A stretch of 64,000 bases of DNA from Streptomyces sp. NBC_01276 (GTDB taxonomy: Bacteria; Actinomycetota; Actinomycetes; Streptomycetales; Streptomycetaceae): NCBI RefSeq assembly GCF_041435355.1, contig NZ_CP108442.1:6508501-6572500 (forward strand). The letters run 5' to 3'. Of this stretch, positions 34,895 to 43,945 are shown one piece after another. Position 1 is the first letter of the stretch; every line of letters starts with the position of its first letter. A program made the translations under genes and the position numbers. The notes under the pieces were generated by a model. It did not search any database. It was not told where the DNA came from and worked only from the letters and a program-made list of their open reading frames with translations.

Positions 34895-36129
34895 CAGGCC
34901 GCCAGGATGAAGTCGGACCGGTTGAGGGTCGTGCCGAGATGCGGAGCCAGAAGGTGGGCCGCCAGGAGCGGGGGCACTGCGTTGCCTATCTGGGAGAACT
35001 GCTGCCCCTTCGTACCGGCCCACGGATAGTTCGCTGGGAAGGTCTGCAGGGCGCCGGCCTCGGCGGCGGTTATCCGGATCGGATCAGGCGCCGGTTCCTG
35101 CCCGGCAGGCGGGGCAGCCGAGGGTTCGGCGACCCACATGCACTCGTTCGCACGATGACCGAAGAACAGCGTCCCGGCCGGCTCCTCGACCGAACGGATG
35201 GTGGCGTTGGCCTGGTTGTTGCTGCGCAGCGACCAAGCCCAGGGGTGGTTCCCGCAGGTGCAGGCAGGGGTTCCTGCCGGGGAGGGGCGGCTGCGTGTAC
35301 GGCGGGGGGCGGAGCGCGGGCTGGGCGGCTTCCACGTACCGCGGTCGCGGGCGTCGGTGAGGGTCTTGCGAGCTCCGGATGGGAAGGGCTCGGGGCCGCC
35401 GCCGGGGCCTCCGCCGGCGCAGACGGTGGGGACCGGCCGGTCGGTGGCGCCCCAGCCGAGGGCCTCGGCCATGGACACCCACTGCTCGCGGCCCGGCCCG
35501 AACAGGCTTTCCGGCTCGGCCGTCTGGGCGTGGGTCGGGGGCGGGGGCTCGGCCGTACGGGACCGGGACGCGAGCAGGATCGCCCGCCGCCGGGTCTGCG
35601 GCACGCCGTAGTCAGCGGCATTGAGGATCCCGGTCCAGACGGAGAATCCCCATGTACGCAGGATCACGGCGTACTGCCGCCACAGCGGCAGGACGTCGGG
35701 TACTTCCTCCATCGCGATCCACTCGGGCTCGCCCGCCTGGTGCAGGGCATGGAGGTAGCGCATCGGCTCGGCTGCCAGCAGAGACCGCGGATCCGCGCAG
35801 GCGGCCAGCAGCTTCGCCCGGGTGTCCCGGCCGGCGGCAAGGTCGGCGACCGCCTGGTGGACGAGCGGCTGGTCGAGCAGGCCCAGCCGCTTGCCGGCCA
35901 TCGACCATGCCTGACACGGCGGGCTCGCTATGAACCCGCGGGTACGGCCGACCAGCGGCCACGCCGGGTACATCGCCACATCCGTACGGATCGTCAACTG
36001 GCCAGCACGGGCGCGGGTTTTGCACGCCCACTCGTCCCACTCCAGACCGATATCCCGCACCCCGAGGACGTGGAGAGCGTGGCTCCAGCCACCCGGCCCG
36101 GCGAACAAGTCGACGACGAGCTCCCTCAC
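34894..36129 (-). CDS. DNA (cytosine-5) methyltransferase
   Basis: A 411-residue C5 methyltransferase. Motif I VDLFAGPGGWS (6-16), motif IV SPPCQAWSMAGKR with nucleophile Cys72, motif VIII QTRRRA (178-183) and motifs IX/X (AEAGALQTFPANYPW ... QIGNAVPP). Motif VI reads EEV (141-143) rather than the usual ENV. No restriction partner is adjacent, so it is more likely an anti-restriction or epigenetic enzyme of the mobile element. GTG start overlaps the upstream stop (GTGA). Confidence 0.88.
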   Translation of the reverse strand: MRELVVDLFAGPGGWSHALHVLGVRDIGLEWDEWACKTRARAGQLTIRTDVAMYPAWPLVGRTRGFIASPPCQAWSMAGKRLGLLDQPLVHQAVADLAAGRDTRAKLLAACADPRSLLAAEPMRYLHALHQAGEPEWIAMEEVPDVLPLWRQYAVILRTWGFSVWTGILNAADYGVPQTRRRAILLASRSRTAEPPPPTHAQTAEPESLFGPGREQWVSMAEALGWGATDRPVPTVCAGGGPGGGPEPFPSGARKTLTDARDRGTWKPPSPRSAPRRTRSRPSPAGTPACTCGNHPWAWSLRSNNQANATIRSVEEPAGTLFFGHRANECMWVAEPSAAPPAGQEPAPDPIRITAAEAGALQTFPANYPWAGTKGQQFSQIGNAVPPLLAAHLLAPHLGTTLNRSDFILAA

Positions 36130-36392
36130 GCTGTCAGACCGAAGTCGTCGCGGACCGGCTCGGGCTTCGGCTCCCAGCCGGTGTCGGCGAAGATCGCCAC
36201 ATCGACGCGGGGAAGGATTCCCTTCGCGGACAGGCAGAGCAGGACGGAGCTTTGGACGCTGGCGCCCAGCGACAGGATGCGCTTGGCGGGGGAATTGGCT
36301 GCGGCGGCAGATCCCGGCGAGGTGGCGGTGGGTGGTGTCCGGGGGGACGTGGAGGTGGTGGGGATGGCGGGTCCTTGGGGGTGAGGGGGCAC
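36126..36392 (-). pseudogene. PAPS-reductase-like (PP-loop) N-terminal fragment
   Basis: The translation contains KRILSLGASVQSSVLLCLSA and ILPRVDVAIFADTGWEPK, the PP-loop start of phosphoadenosine-phosphosulfate-reductase/DndC-like proteins that accompany mobile elements. A full-length family member continues for 200 residues or more; here it ends after VRDDFGLTA. The Gly at PP-loop position 3 (normally GAGVQSS) is Ser, so nucleotide binding is doubtful. Start is uncertain (GTG 36392 proposed). It remains translationally coupled to the methyltransferase. Confidence 0.6.
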
Positions 36393-36437
36393 GTCCCGGG
36401 CGGGGAGGGCGTGGGGCGCGGAGAGGAAGGGGGTTGG

Positions 36438-37391
36438 TCAGCGAGTTCGGGCTGGTGTTGCGGTGACGCCGTTGCCTGGCAACGGAGTTGTGGTCAGCGC
36501 GGGGGCGTGGGGGGCGCGGCCGAGCTGGGCGGCGACGGCCATCGCACCGCTGAGGGTGAGGCGGACGCGGTCCTGGGGAGGGCCGCCGTCGAACGCCGGT
36601 GGAGCGGAGGCGGGTTCACGTGCGGTCAAGCCCTGGTGCTCCAGGGCGAGCACGGTGTCGATGTGTACGGTGCGTGATCGGCTGTGGATGTGCTCGCGGC
36701 CTCCACTCCGGCCGATTGCGAGGTGACCGCGGGCGGCGGCATACAGCGCGGTCCGCTCGGCGGGGGTCAGGCAGCCTGCTGCCGTGGCACCGCTGAGGCT
36801 GCTGCGGTGCATCTCCAGGGCGACGGCGGTCGCTGCCTCCAGCGCCGCAGCCGGCCCCAGTGCCGTCAGCTCCTGCGCGAGCGCTATCTGCCGGTTGATC
36901 TCCTGGGTCCCGCGTTCCTGGTCCGACCCCGATGCCGGGGCGCCGAGAAGGTCCTTGGCCTCGGCGAGGTGACGGGCTGCTCCTGCGGTCAGGTAGGCGA
37001 GTTGCTTGATCCGGATCGCGGCGTCCGTGACTGCGACGGTCGCGGGTATCGGCTGGTCCTGGATGGCCTGGACCGCTTCGGTGCAGGCGCTCACGAGGAA
37101 CGTGGCGGAGGTGTGCCCGCGGGCCGCACCGTAGGCCGGGCGGAGTCGGGCGAGGTGGTCGTTGTACTGCGTGAACTGGTCGGCGAGGGCGAGTAGACGC
37201 ACGACCGGCGAGGGTGGTCTCTGGAAGGAGGGTTCGGGCGGGACGGGCGCGGAGGCCACGGGCGGCGCGGGATCAGGACGTGTCGGCGGGACGGGTGCGG
37301 AGGCGGGCGGCGTGGGTTCGGAGCGTGACGGAGGGGCGGTCGCGGCCGGTGCGGGCTCGTCGGGGAGAGAGAAGAGGACGTCGTCGGTCAT
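36438..37391 (-). CDS. Hypothetical element protein, helical
   Basis: A 317-residue protein: a Pro/Ala-rich low-complexity N-terminus (residues 10-60), a helical middle (LLALADQFTQYNDHLARLRP ... EINRQIALAQELTALGPAAA) and a C-terminal winged-helix-like stretch (TPAERTALYAAARGHLAIGR, HIDTVLALEHQGLTA). It resembles in layout the 298-residue protein at 39614. Family not recognised. No membrane span. Confidence 0.65.
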   Translation of the reverse strand: MTDDVLFSLPDEPAPAATAPPSRSEPTPPASAPVPPTRPDPAPPVASAPVPPEPSFQRPPSPVVRLLALADQFTQYNDHLARLRPAYGAARGHTSATFLVSACTEAVQAIQDQPIPATVAVTDAAIRIKQLAYLTAGAARHLAEAKDLLGAPASGSDQERGTQEINRQIALAQELTALGPAAALEAATAVALEMHRSSLSGATAAGCLTPAERTALYAAARGHLAIGRSGGREHIHSRSRTVHIDTVLALEHQGLTAREPASAPPAFDGGPPQDRVRLTLSGAMAVAAQLGRAPHAPALTTTPLPGNGVTATPARTR

Positions 37392-37470
37392 GGGCGGATG
37401 AACCCTTCAGGGACGGGGTCCCGGATCGGGTCAGGGGCGCAGGCTGCGGCCTGTGGCTGGGGCTGCCGGG

Positions 37471-38025
37471 TCAGTGCCGTGTAGGCCCTGACGTTGCGGA
37501 GGGGCTGGGCGGCAGACGGACGGCCTGGAGCGGGGTGGCGGGCTTTCCGGTCTTGAGGGACGGTGCCAACTCGCGCAGCTCAGCGGTCATGTGCTGGGCA
37601 CCGTTTTCCACCATGGCGAGGCGGATGGCCACGTGATCCGGCAGCTTGTGGCTGTGGCTGTACCGGGCCCGCTGGATGAGTGCGACGGCGGCATCCATCT
37701 GCGCGGCGACCTGTTCGAGGACGAGGTCCTGGTCGTCGTCGATCCCCGTGGCCTGGAGCAGCTCGTCCAGAGCGCCCGGCAGCGCGGGACGTTCGATCGG
37801 CAGGCCGTACAGCTGGGCGTGCAGGGAGTTGGCGAGGGCGAGTACGGAGCCGCCGGTGCTTCGGTATCCGTAGCGGGGTGCGGCGTTGCGCGTCAGATCG
37901 AGGTTGTAGGTGACGGCGTGGGGCGGGGGCGGCGGGGTGGTCGAGATGTGTGTGGCCAGAGCGCGCGCGATGTCGAAAGGGGTGGGCGCACTGGCGGGGG
38001 AGGCTTCGGCCGGGGGCGGACTCAG
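37471..38025 (-). CDS. Hypothetical element protein, probable CTG start
   Basis: A real coding frame (SPPPAEASPASAPTPFDIAR ... ALPGALDELLQATGIDDDQD, AALIQRARYSHSHKLPDHVA). There is no ATG, GTG or TTG between the upstream stop and residue 109, so a conventional start would remove most of the protein. CTG at 38025 lies five bases after GGAG (TTGGAGTACCCCTG) and is the best candidate, giving 184 residues. Function unknown; helical and soluble. Confidence 0.6.
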   Translation of the reverse strand: MSPPPAEASPASAPTPFDIARALATHISTTPPPPPHAVTYNLDLTRNAAPRYGYRSTGGSVLALANSLHAQLYGLPIERPALPGALDELLQATGIDDDQDLVLEQVAAQMDAAVALIQRARYSHSHKLPDHVAIRLAMVENGAQHMTAELRELAPSLKTGKPATPLQAVRLPPSPSATSGPTRH

Positions 38026-38124
38026 GGGTACTCCAAGGGGGCGGATGGTTAGCGTCGTGCGGTGCTCTTCGGTGCGGTAGCGGGGGCAGTCGTCAATCAG
38101 GCGTAGCCGCTTCTGGTGGTCCGA

Positions 38125-38868
38125 TCAGGGACGGCGGGGCGGTGCCCCGGGTGGGCGGGGCTGAGGGATCTGGGCGAGTGCGTGGTGTACGTGGGCGCCG
38201 AGGCCTGCGGAGTAGGCGGGTGTGATGATCGCGGCGCTCAGGTCGCGGGAGAGGAAGGGGATCTCGCGGTACTGGCGCTCCACGGGCGTGCTGGACGCCA
38301 GGTGGGAGAAGAACTGGGCGACCAGCGGCGCGGGCACGGCGTCGGTAAAGGTGGCGCTCCAGTGCGTGTCGAACCCGTCGTAGACCGAGTGCTCGAAGGA
38401 CCAGCCGACGCCGGGGCGGGGGCGGTGGTGCACCGAGCAGTGGCTGTCCGGGGAGCTGTAGGCGCTGTTGTCGGGCGCGCGGACCCACCGGTTGGTGACG
38501 GCGATCTCGCGGAGCGAGAGCGTGGTGACGGAGATCTGTCCGGCGTGACGCTGGTCGCCGAGGAGCTGCGGCAGGCTCTGGGCGACGGCCGATACCGCCT
38601 CGATCGGGGCCTGGCGGCTGATCTGGATCTGCCAGTGGGGCTCGACGTTCTCTATCTTCCACCACAGGCCGTCGGGGCTCTCGGGGGTGAACTCCAGCGC
38701 TGCTGTGCCCTGGGGATGGGCAAGCCTCACATGCTGCAGGTTCTGTTCTGCCCGCCAGTCGAAGAGGTGGACGAGCGGCCCGATGACGTCGGGGATCTTG
38801 TCGGTACCCGCGCCGGCCAGGTAGCGCGGGGAGACGAGGACGCGATCGGTGGGGGCGAAGTCGGTCAC
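38125..38868 (-). CDS. DUF317 protein
   Basis: A 247-residue protein with the family start DRVLVSPRYLAGAGTDKIPD, an early Trp-rich strand GLWWKIENVEPHW and a second half RWVRAPDNSAYSSPDSHCSV ... THWSATFTDAVPAPLVAQFF, so probably two DUF317 units. ATGA overlap with the upstream 213-residue gene. One of at least five DUF317 proteins in this element; role unknown. Confidence 0.75.
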   Translation of the reverse strand: MTDFAPTDRVLVSPRYLAGAGTDKIPDVIGPLVHLFDWRAEQNLQHVRLAHPQGTAALEFTPESPDGLWWKIENVEPHWQIQISRQAPIEAVSAVAQSLPQLLGDQRHAGQISVTTLSLREIAVTNRWVRAPDNSAYSSPDSHCSVHHRPRPGVGWSFEHSVYDGFDTHWSATFTDAVPAPLVAQFFSHLASSTPVERQYREIPFLSRDLSAAIITPAYSAGLGAHVHHALAQIPQPRPPGAPPRRP

Positions 38869-39506
38869 CTGCGCCCCGGGCTTCGCGGTGCGGGCGGCGA
38901 GGCTGCGGGTGCCGTGTCGGTGGGGTGAGGTGCCCCGACGACGCCTGCTGGCGGACCGAGGACTTCAGGCCGTGCCGCATGCGCCTTCGGCGTCGTGGTC
39001 ACGCCGGGACTACCCGCTGCCCGGGCGATCAGCTGTTGGTCCTCGCGTCGCGCGGCGAACGAGGCCAGGCGATGGGACAGGCGCTGTGCCAGCCGGTGGT
39101 ACGTCTTCGCCGCTCGATCCAGTTCCTCGGTGGCCTCACTCAGCCTGCTGCGGCTCGCCGCGGGGGTCTCATCAGCGTCGTCGTACAGCAGGACTTCGGT
39201 GCGGCGGTGGATGGCGAGCGTGCACAGGGTGGCGGCGAGAGATATCTGGGTTGAGCCTTCGACGAGTTCGGCGAGGTTCTCGTGGCCGTCCTTCATGGCG
39301 GCGTACTGGCTGGTCGACAGCGTGAGGGCCTGCTGGGTGCACTGCATCGCGAAGTCCTGTACGCGGACGGCGGTCGGCCCGATCTCGCGAAGGGGTTTGG
39401 CTATCTCTCCCGCCCTCACGCTCTCCACCTCCTCGCGCAGGGCCTTCAGAGTGGGGGCCACCTGGCCGAGGAAGCGGGTCTGTTCTGCAAGGTCGATGAT
39501 CTGCAA
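38865..39506 (-). CDS. Hypothetical helical protein of the element
   Basis: A 213-residue protein with TTG start (GAGAG upstream). Residues 1-160 are predicted all-helical with heptad-like spacing (LKALREEVESVRAGEIAKPL, SRLSEATEELDRAAKTYHRL), possibly coiled coil; the C-terminal 50 residues are Pro/Ala-rich. It is coupled to the DUF317 gene that follows. Similar in style to other helical partners placed before DUF317 genes here (44767, 45983). Confidence 0.65.
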   Translation of the reverse strand: MQIIDLAEQTRFLGQVAPTLKALREEVESVRAGEIAKPLREIGPTAVRVQDFAMQCTQQALTLSTSQYAAMKDGHENLAELVEGSTQISLAATLCTLAIHRRTEVLLYDDADETPAASRSRLSEATEELDRAAKTYHRLAQRLSHRLASFAARREDQQLIARAAGSPGVTTTPKAHAARPEVLGPPAGVVGAPHPTDTAPAASPPAPRSPGRR

Positions 39507-39613
39507 GGCGAACTCTCATGGGGTATCGGGCACAGGTTGGGTTCCAGGGCGCGGGCACGAAGGTGTCGACGCTGGTGCCTACGGGCGGTCCGGGGCGTTG
39601 TCGCGCATCCCGG

Positions 39614-40510
39614 CTAGCGGGTGCGGGCCGCCGGTGGGCGGACCGGACGTACGGGAGCGGAAGCCGGAGCGGGCAGTGGGACCGGGCCGAGGCTGTCGAG
39701 GGCCTGGCGGCCAGTGGGAGTGAGGTGCAGTCGCTGGCCCGTCACGAGGGTGGTGGCGGAACTACGCTTCACCAGATCTTGCGCCTCCAAGGCCTCCACC
39801 GTGCGCATGGTGAACCGGTGAGGGCCGGGCTGGCCGGACAGGGCCAGCTTGTGCCTGCTCAGATACACGGTGATCTCGTGCTCGGCGATGACCTGGAGCG
39901 CGCGGTGCTGGGCGTCGTTCAACTTGGCCGGGACCCGGGGTGGGGATGGTTGCGGACCGCGGTCGGAGTTCGTGTCTGCCGGCGAAGGGTCGGGGCGCCC
40001 GGGTGCGTCGTCCATTGCGGGCGGCCGGGTTGGGGAGCTGGGCGCTGACGACGGCTGGGGGGCGGTCGCGTCCGGCCTTATTTGGTCGCGGGCCTCGGAC
40101 AGTGCCCGGCGGATGACGGGCAGGTGCTCATCGGTGGCCTCGTAGAAGTCGAAGCGGTCCATGGCGTCGTCGACCGTGCCGTACGGGGTGGGCTCGCAGG
40201 CGATGGTTAGGGGGGCGAGCATCTTCGTATAGCCGGACAGCGCCTCGGCCAGCGAGACCGTGGTCATCGAAAGGATGTGGGTCGGCCGCCAGATGCTGGG
40301 CTCGGGGTGACGGCGGGCGTGGTCGCTGTGGGCGTGCGCCTCGTCGGCTATCCGTGAGAGGAGTGCACTGACTTGGCTGATGTGCCGTGTGACGGTGCTG
40401 ACGGAGACGTGGTCGATGCCAATCGGGTGCCGGCGAAGATCCTCGATGATGTCGTCGATGAAGTCAGACAGGCCGGGGTATTCCAGGGGCGGCGGGTTCG
40501 AATCAGTCAC
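39614..40510 (-). CDS. Hypothetical protein with C-terminal winged-helix-like region
   Basis: A 298-residue protein, GTG start after AAGGA. N-terminal half is helical (LSDFIDDIIEDLRRHPIGID, HISQVSALLSRIADEAHAHS). After a Pro/Ser-rich linker, residues 195-280 (LNDAQHRALQVIAEHEITVY ... TMRTVEALEAQDLVKRSS ... RLHLTPTGRQALDSL) look like a winged helix, so it may bind DNA. Lies just downstream of the coupling-protein gene in reading direction. Confidence 0.65.
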   Translation of the reverse strand: MTDSNPPPLEYPGLSDFIDDIIEDLRRHPIGIDHVSVSTVTRHISQVSALLSRIADEAHAHSDHARRHPEPSIWRPTHILSMTTVSLAEALSGYTKMLAPLTIACEPTPYGTVDDAMDRFDFYEATDEHLPVIRRALSEARDQIRPDATAPQPSSAPSSPTRPPAMDDAPGRPDPSPADTNSDRGPQPSPPRVPAKLNDAQHRALQVIAEHEITVYLSRHKLALSGQPGPHRFTMRTVEALEAQDLVKRSSATTLVTGQRLHLTPTGRQALDSLGPVPLPAPASAPVRPVRPPAARTR

Positions 40511-40629
40511 AGGGGTCCTTCTGTTTCAGGGGGCAGGCTGTCGTGGGCCAGGGCGAGACCCCTCCCGGTGTCTTCGGGAAGGTCAGAGCGACCGGCACGG
40601 AGTGTGCGTCGGCGAGCGGTCCGGCTTGT

Positions 40630-42423
40630 TCACGCCGCCTTCCCGAAGTCGTCCTTCTTCGGCGAGGCTTTGGCGACCGCTCGGTCGGTGATGCCCTGGG
40701 ACGCGGCGGCGGAAGCGGCGGCGAGGGTGCCGGCGCCGGGCTCCAGGTACCAGGGGCGCAGGTCGAGCATGGCTGCGCGCATGCCGGTGGCGAAGCAGAG
40801 CGCGGTTCCCTTGGGGAGGGCGCGGATCGCGTCCGCGGGAAGGATCCGCTCCTGGCGCATGCTGATGCTGGTGGACTTCCCCGAGTCGGAGATGGAGGTG
40901 GACTTCGTCTCGACGTCGTGGTCACCGATCAGCCTGCTGAGCTTGTCGGCGAAGTCCGGGTCGTCGATGCCGGAGCCGATCACCTTCACGGTGGACGCGG
41001 ACCACATGGCGTCCATGCCTGCGTCGCCCCAAACCTTCTGCCCCTGACGGTAGGACTGCAGGATGGTGATCGGGATGATCCCGCGGGACCCGAGGTGGGA
41101 GTACAGGTCGGGGAGGTCGCTGATCTTGCACACGTTTGCGGCCTCGTCGAGGATCGCAAGCATGGGCGGGTCCAGGCGTCCGCCGGCCCGTTCGGCCTGG
41201 GTGGTCGCGGCCCGCATCACGGAGTCCGCGCACGCCGCGATCAACGCCGAGGCTCCGCCGCCTCCGTCCTTCGACAGGAGGTACAAGGTGTCCTTGCTGG
41301 TCACGAACTCGGCGGGCTTGAACTCGGCGACCCCCTTCTGCGGGGTGACCCACGCGGCGATCTCGCTGTTCAGGAGCGCCGACGCGTACTGCCTCGCGGT
41401 CTCGTAGATGCCGTCACGGGTCTCCGGCGGGCCTTCGACGGTGCCCTTGAGCTGGGCGGCGACAGCCGAGAACCCGTGGTCGCGCAGGATGTCCAGGGGT
41501 CTGCGGTCGGCGGGGAAGGCCAGCCACTGCATGACGTCGGTGATGGGGCGTTCGTCCAGGGCGGCGGCCAGGAACAACTGGCTCAGGATGTTGGATCCGG
41601 CCTTGGACCAGAAGTCGCCCTGCTGGGAGGCATCCACGCTCGCGGCGAGGAAGTGCCCGGCCAATCGTCCCGCTCCGTCGAGGGACTTGGCGGTGGCGAG
41701 CGGGTTCCACCACATCTCACGGGCCGCGTGGGCGATCTGCTGCGGATCCATGCTCCATGTCCGGCCGTTCTCTCCGCGGGCGTCGAGCGTGGCGGTGTAG
41801 GCGTCGCCAGCGGCTTTGTTCGAGGTCAGGAGCACGGGGCCGGGGGCGGCGAGGATCGCGGGGATGGCCAGGCAGGTCGTCTTGCCGGATCGGGGGGCCA
41901 TGATCGCGACCGCGACGTCCTCGAAGCCCATCCGGACCTCGGAGCGGCTGCCCTGCAGGTTGCCGAGCAGGACGCCGGTGTCGGAGGCGTCGATGGCTTT
42001 GGCGTCCTTCAGGCTGGGCCTCAGGGAGCGGGCCTTGGCGGTGATGGCCTTGGCGAGCAGCGGCTCGATGTCCCTCTGCTTGGCCATCCCGGCGACGCGC
42101 TTCCTCTTCCCGCTCGTGCCGCTGTGCCGGGTCCACCACAGGTATCCGAAGACGGTGAGGGCGAGGAGGACAGTGGCGGGAACGATGCGGGTGCCGATGA
42201 GCAGGGACGCTTCTCCCGCCGCGGGCCAGAGGCGTTCGGGGTGGAAAAGAGCTTCGGCCGGCTGGTAGGGGACCCAGGGGCCACTGCTGGTGACCCAGGC
42301 GGTCGCGTTGCCGCCCAGCCAGGCCAGGGTGGACAGGGGCAGGGCAACGGCGAAGGCGCCGAGGAGGGCCTTGAAGGCTATGTCGTAGCCGTCGGAGTTG
42401 GAGTTGGGGGAGGGGCTGGACAA
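40630..42423 (-). CDS. Type IV coupling protein (TraG/VirD4-like ATPase)
   Basis: A 597-residue conjugation ATPase. Two N-terminal membrane spans (about 15-38 and 74-97), Walker A APRSGKTT (176-183), Walker B MLAILDEAAN (about 408-417), and the TraM-recognition region with SRGIIPITILQSYRQGQKVWG. It couples substrate DNA or relaxosome to the transfer channel. TTG start with a weak ribosome-binding site. Together with the VirB4 and SCO6880/6881-like genes it marks this region as a T4SS-type conjugative element. Confidence 0.9.
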   Translation of the reverse strand: MSSPSPNSNSDGYDIAFKALLGAFAVALPLSTLAWLGGNATAWVTSSGPWVPYQPAEALFHPERLWPAAGEASLLIGTRIVPATVLLALTVFGYLWWTRHSGTSGKRKRVAGMAKQRDIEPLLAKAITAKARSLRPSLKDAKAIDASDTGVLLGNLQGSRSEVRMGFEDVAVAIMAPRSGKTTCLAIPAILAAPGPVLLTSNKAAGDAYTATLDARGENGRTWSMDPQQIAHAAREMWWNPLATAKSLDGAGRLAGHFLAASVDASQQGDFWSKAGSNILSQLFLAAALDERPITDVMQWLAFPADRRPLDILRDHGFSAVAAQLKGTVEGPPETRDGIYETARQYASALLNSEIAAWVTPQKGVAEFKPAEFVTSKDTLYLLSKDGGGGASALIAACADSVMRAATTQAERAGGRLDPPMLAILDEAANVCKISDLPDLYSHLGSRGIIPITILQSYRQGQKVWGDAGMDAMWSASTVKVIGSGIDDPDFADKLSRLIGDHDVETKSTSISDSGKSTSISMRQERILPADAIRALPKGTALCFATGMRAAMLDLRPWYLEPGAGTLAAASAAASQGITDRAVAKASPKKDDFGKAA

Positions 42424-42457
42424 GAGGGCGGTTCCAGGGGAAGGGGGCGGTGGGCTT

Positions 42458-43042
42458 CTACCGGCGGGGCTTTGCCGGGACGGAGTCCCGGCCGGGGAGC
42501 GCGGCGACTGGGGCGGTTGCCGGCCGGGACTGGCTGCGCCGCAGAGCGTTGTGGATGTCGAGGACGGCCTGGCCGTGGAGGGACCATTCGTCCAGGTAGT
42601 GCCAGGCCTCGGCGTTCCGCCCGGCGAGCGGCCCGTCGTACTCCTCGACCCCGGGCCGTACGGACTGCGGCAGGGTGGCGCGCAATGCGAGCCACTCGCT
42701 TTGCAGGGAACCGATCCGTTCCTGGGCGGTGCGCAGAGCGCCGATCTGCCAGACCCAGCGGTGGTGGACGCTCCGCTCCGGAAGCCTCTGCAGCTGGGCC
42801 TCGGCGGTGGCGACCAGGTCGTCGGCTCCGGAGCGGACCCGGTTGAAGGACCGCCAGGTGTCGGCGTCGCGCTGGGCCTGGCGGAACCCGTAGGCCCCCT
42901 CGTCGTGCGGCCAACCGTCGGGGCCGGTGTGCTCGTCGGAGTAGGTGTCCCAGGCGGCGAGGATCTGCTCCGCCTCGCGGAGGTAGAGGGCGAGCTGGTC
43001 CAGGAGGTGCTGGTGCCTGGAGTGGAAGTCGGCGTTGGTCAC
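42458..43042 (-). CDS. Hypothetical helical protein
   Basis: A 194-residue soluble helical protein (HQHLLDQLALYLREAEQILA, HHRWVWQIGALRTAQERIGS) with GTG start five bases after GAAGGA. Lies immediately upstream of the coupling-protein gene and may be its cofactor. No recognised family. Confidence 0.65.
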   Translation of the reverse strand: MTNADFHSRHQHLLDQLALYLREAEQILAAWDTYSDEHTGPDGWPHDEGAYGFRQAQRDADTWRSFNRVRSGADDLVATAEAQLQRLPERSVHHRWVWQIGALRTAQERIGSLQSEWLALRATLPQSVRPGVEEYDGPLAGRNAEAWHYLDEWSLHGQAVLDIHNALRRSQSRPATAPVAALPGRDSVPAKPRR

Positions 43043-43078
43043 GGGTCCTTCGGGAGTCGGGGAGTTCTCGGCCGGCGG

Positions 43079-43909
43079 CTACCGGGCGGGCCTGGCCGGC
43101 GCGGCGGTGCGCGGAAGTGCGGGCGCGGTCACGGCGGTGGTGAGGTGCGGCTTGGGCCGGTGGCGGCGGGCCTCGTCCAGGCGCTGCTTGTGTGCGCTGA
43201 CGACCTCGGAGCCGATCGCGAACTCTGGTCCCTGCATGAGATGGGCACTGTCGTTGATTTTGAAGCGGGCGCGCAGGACCGGCGTGGGGTTGGAGATCGC
43301 CTCGGCGACGGCGGCCAGCAGGTGGGCGGGGGTCGCCGCGTCGAGGTGGGCTCGCCATATGCGTTGCTCCGGTCCGTGCTCACCGTGGTGGTGGGCGGTC
43401 TCGATCTCCCAGCCCATGACGCCCAGGGAAGGCGAGACGTACAGCTCGACCTGGACGATGGCGTCGGGGGAGGTCAGCCTCTGCGAGCCGGTCTCGGACG
43501 TGGTGTGCTCCCAGCCGCGGCCGGTGAGGACCTCGATCACCGAAGGGGCTGGCTCTTCGGGCTCGGGCCGGATGAGTGCGTCGGTCAGGCCGGCCACGAT
43601 CTCGGCGGGGGTGTCGCCGTTGAATGTGGCGTACCAGAAGCCGGGACCGTGGTTGTTGTCGATGCGCCACCAGCGGGTAAAGCTGCTGGGCGTCGGCGTG
43701 AGGTCGAGCCGGAAGGCGTAATCGGGGCTGGTCATCCGGATCGCGGGGTGCAGGGGGTCGGAGTCCAGGCTCCATCCGCGTGCCCGCAGTGCGTGGGTGA
43801 CGTGGCGGGGGTCTCCGGCGTCGGCGAGGTAGCGCGGGGTGATGGCCGAGCCGAGGGCGTTCTCGTGGTCGTAGGCGAAGGCGGCGAGCTGCCGGTCGGT
43901 GATGGACAG
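43079..43909 (-). CDS. DUF317 protein, probable CTG start
   Basis: The conserved family N-terminus (ALGSAITPRYLADAGDPRHV, THALRARGWSLDSD) lies upstream of the first ATG (43735), which would start inside the domain. The only good start is CTG 43909, eight bases after AAGGAG. The 276-residue product has two DUF317 halves, FTRWWRIDNNHGPGFWYATF and later GVMGWEIETAHHHGEHGPEQ. Function unknown. Confidence 0.7.
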   Translation of the reverse strand: MSITDRQLAAFAYDHENALGSAITPRYLADAGDPRHVTHALRARGWSLDSDPLHPAIRMTSPDYAFRLDLTPTPSSFTRWWRIDNNHGPGFWYATFNGDTPAEIVAGLTDALIRPEPEEPAPSVIEVLTGRGWEHTTSETGSQRLTSPDAIVQVELYVSPSLGVMGWEIETAHHHGEHGPEQRIWRAHLDAATPAHLLAAVAEAISNPTPVLRARFKINDSAHLMQGPEFAIGSEVVSAHKQRLDEARRHRPKPHLTTAVTAPALPRTAAPARPAR

Positions 43910-43945
43910 AGGGACGGCTCCTTGAAGACCGGTCGGGGGGTGGTG

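Noticed and set aside
40543..42846. 767-codon rightward frame opposite the coupling protein
   Set aside because: Shadow frame; T4CP Walker motifs are on the other strand.
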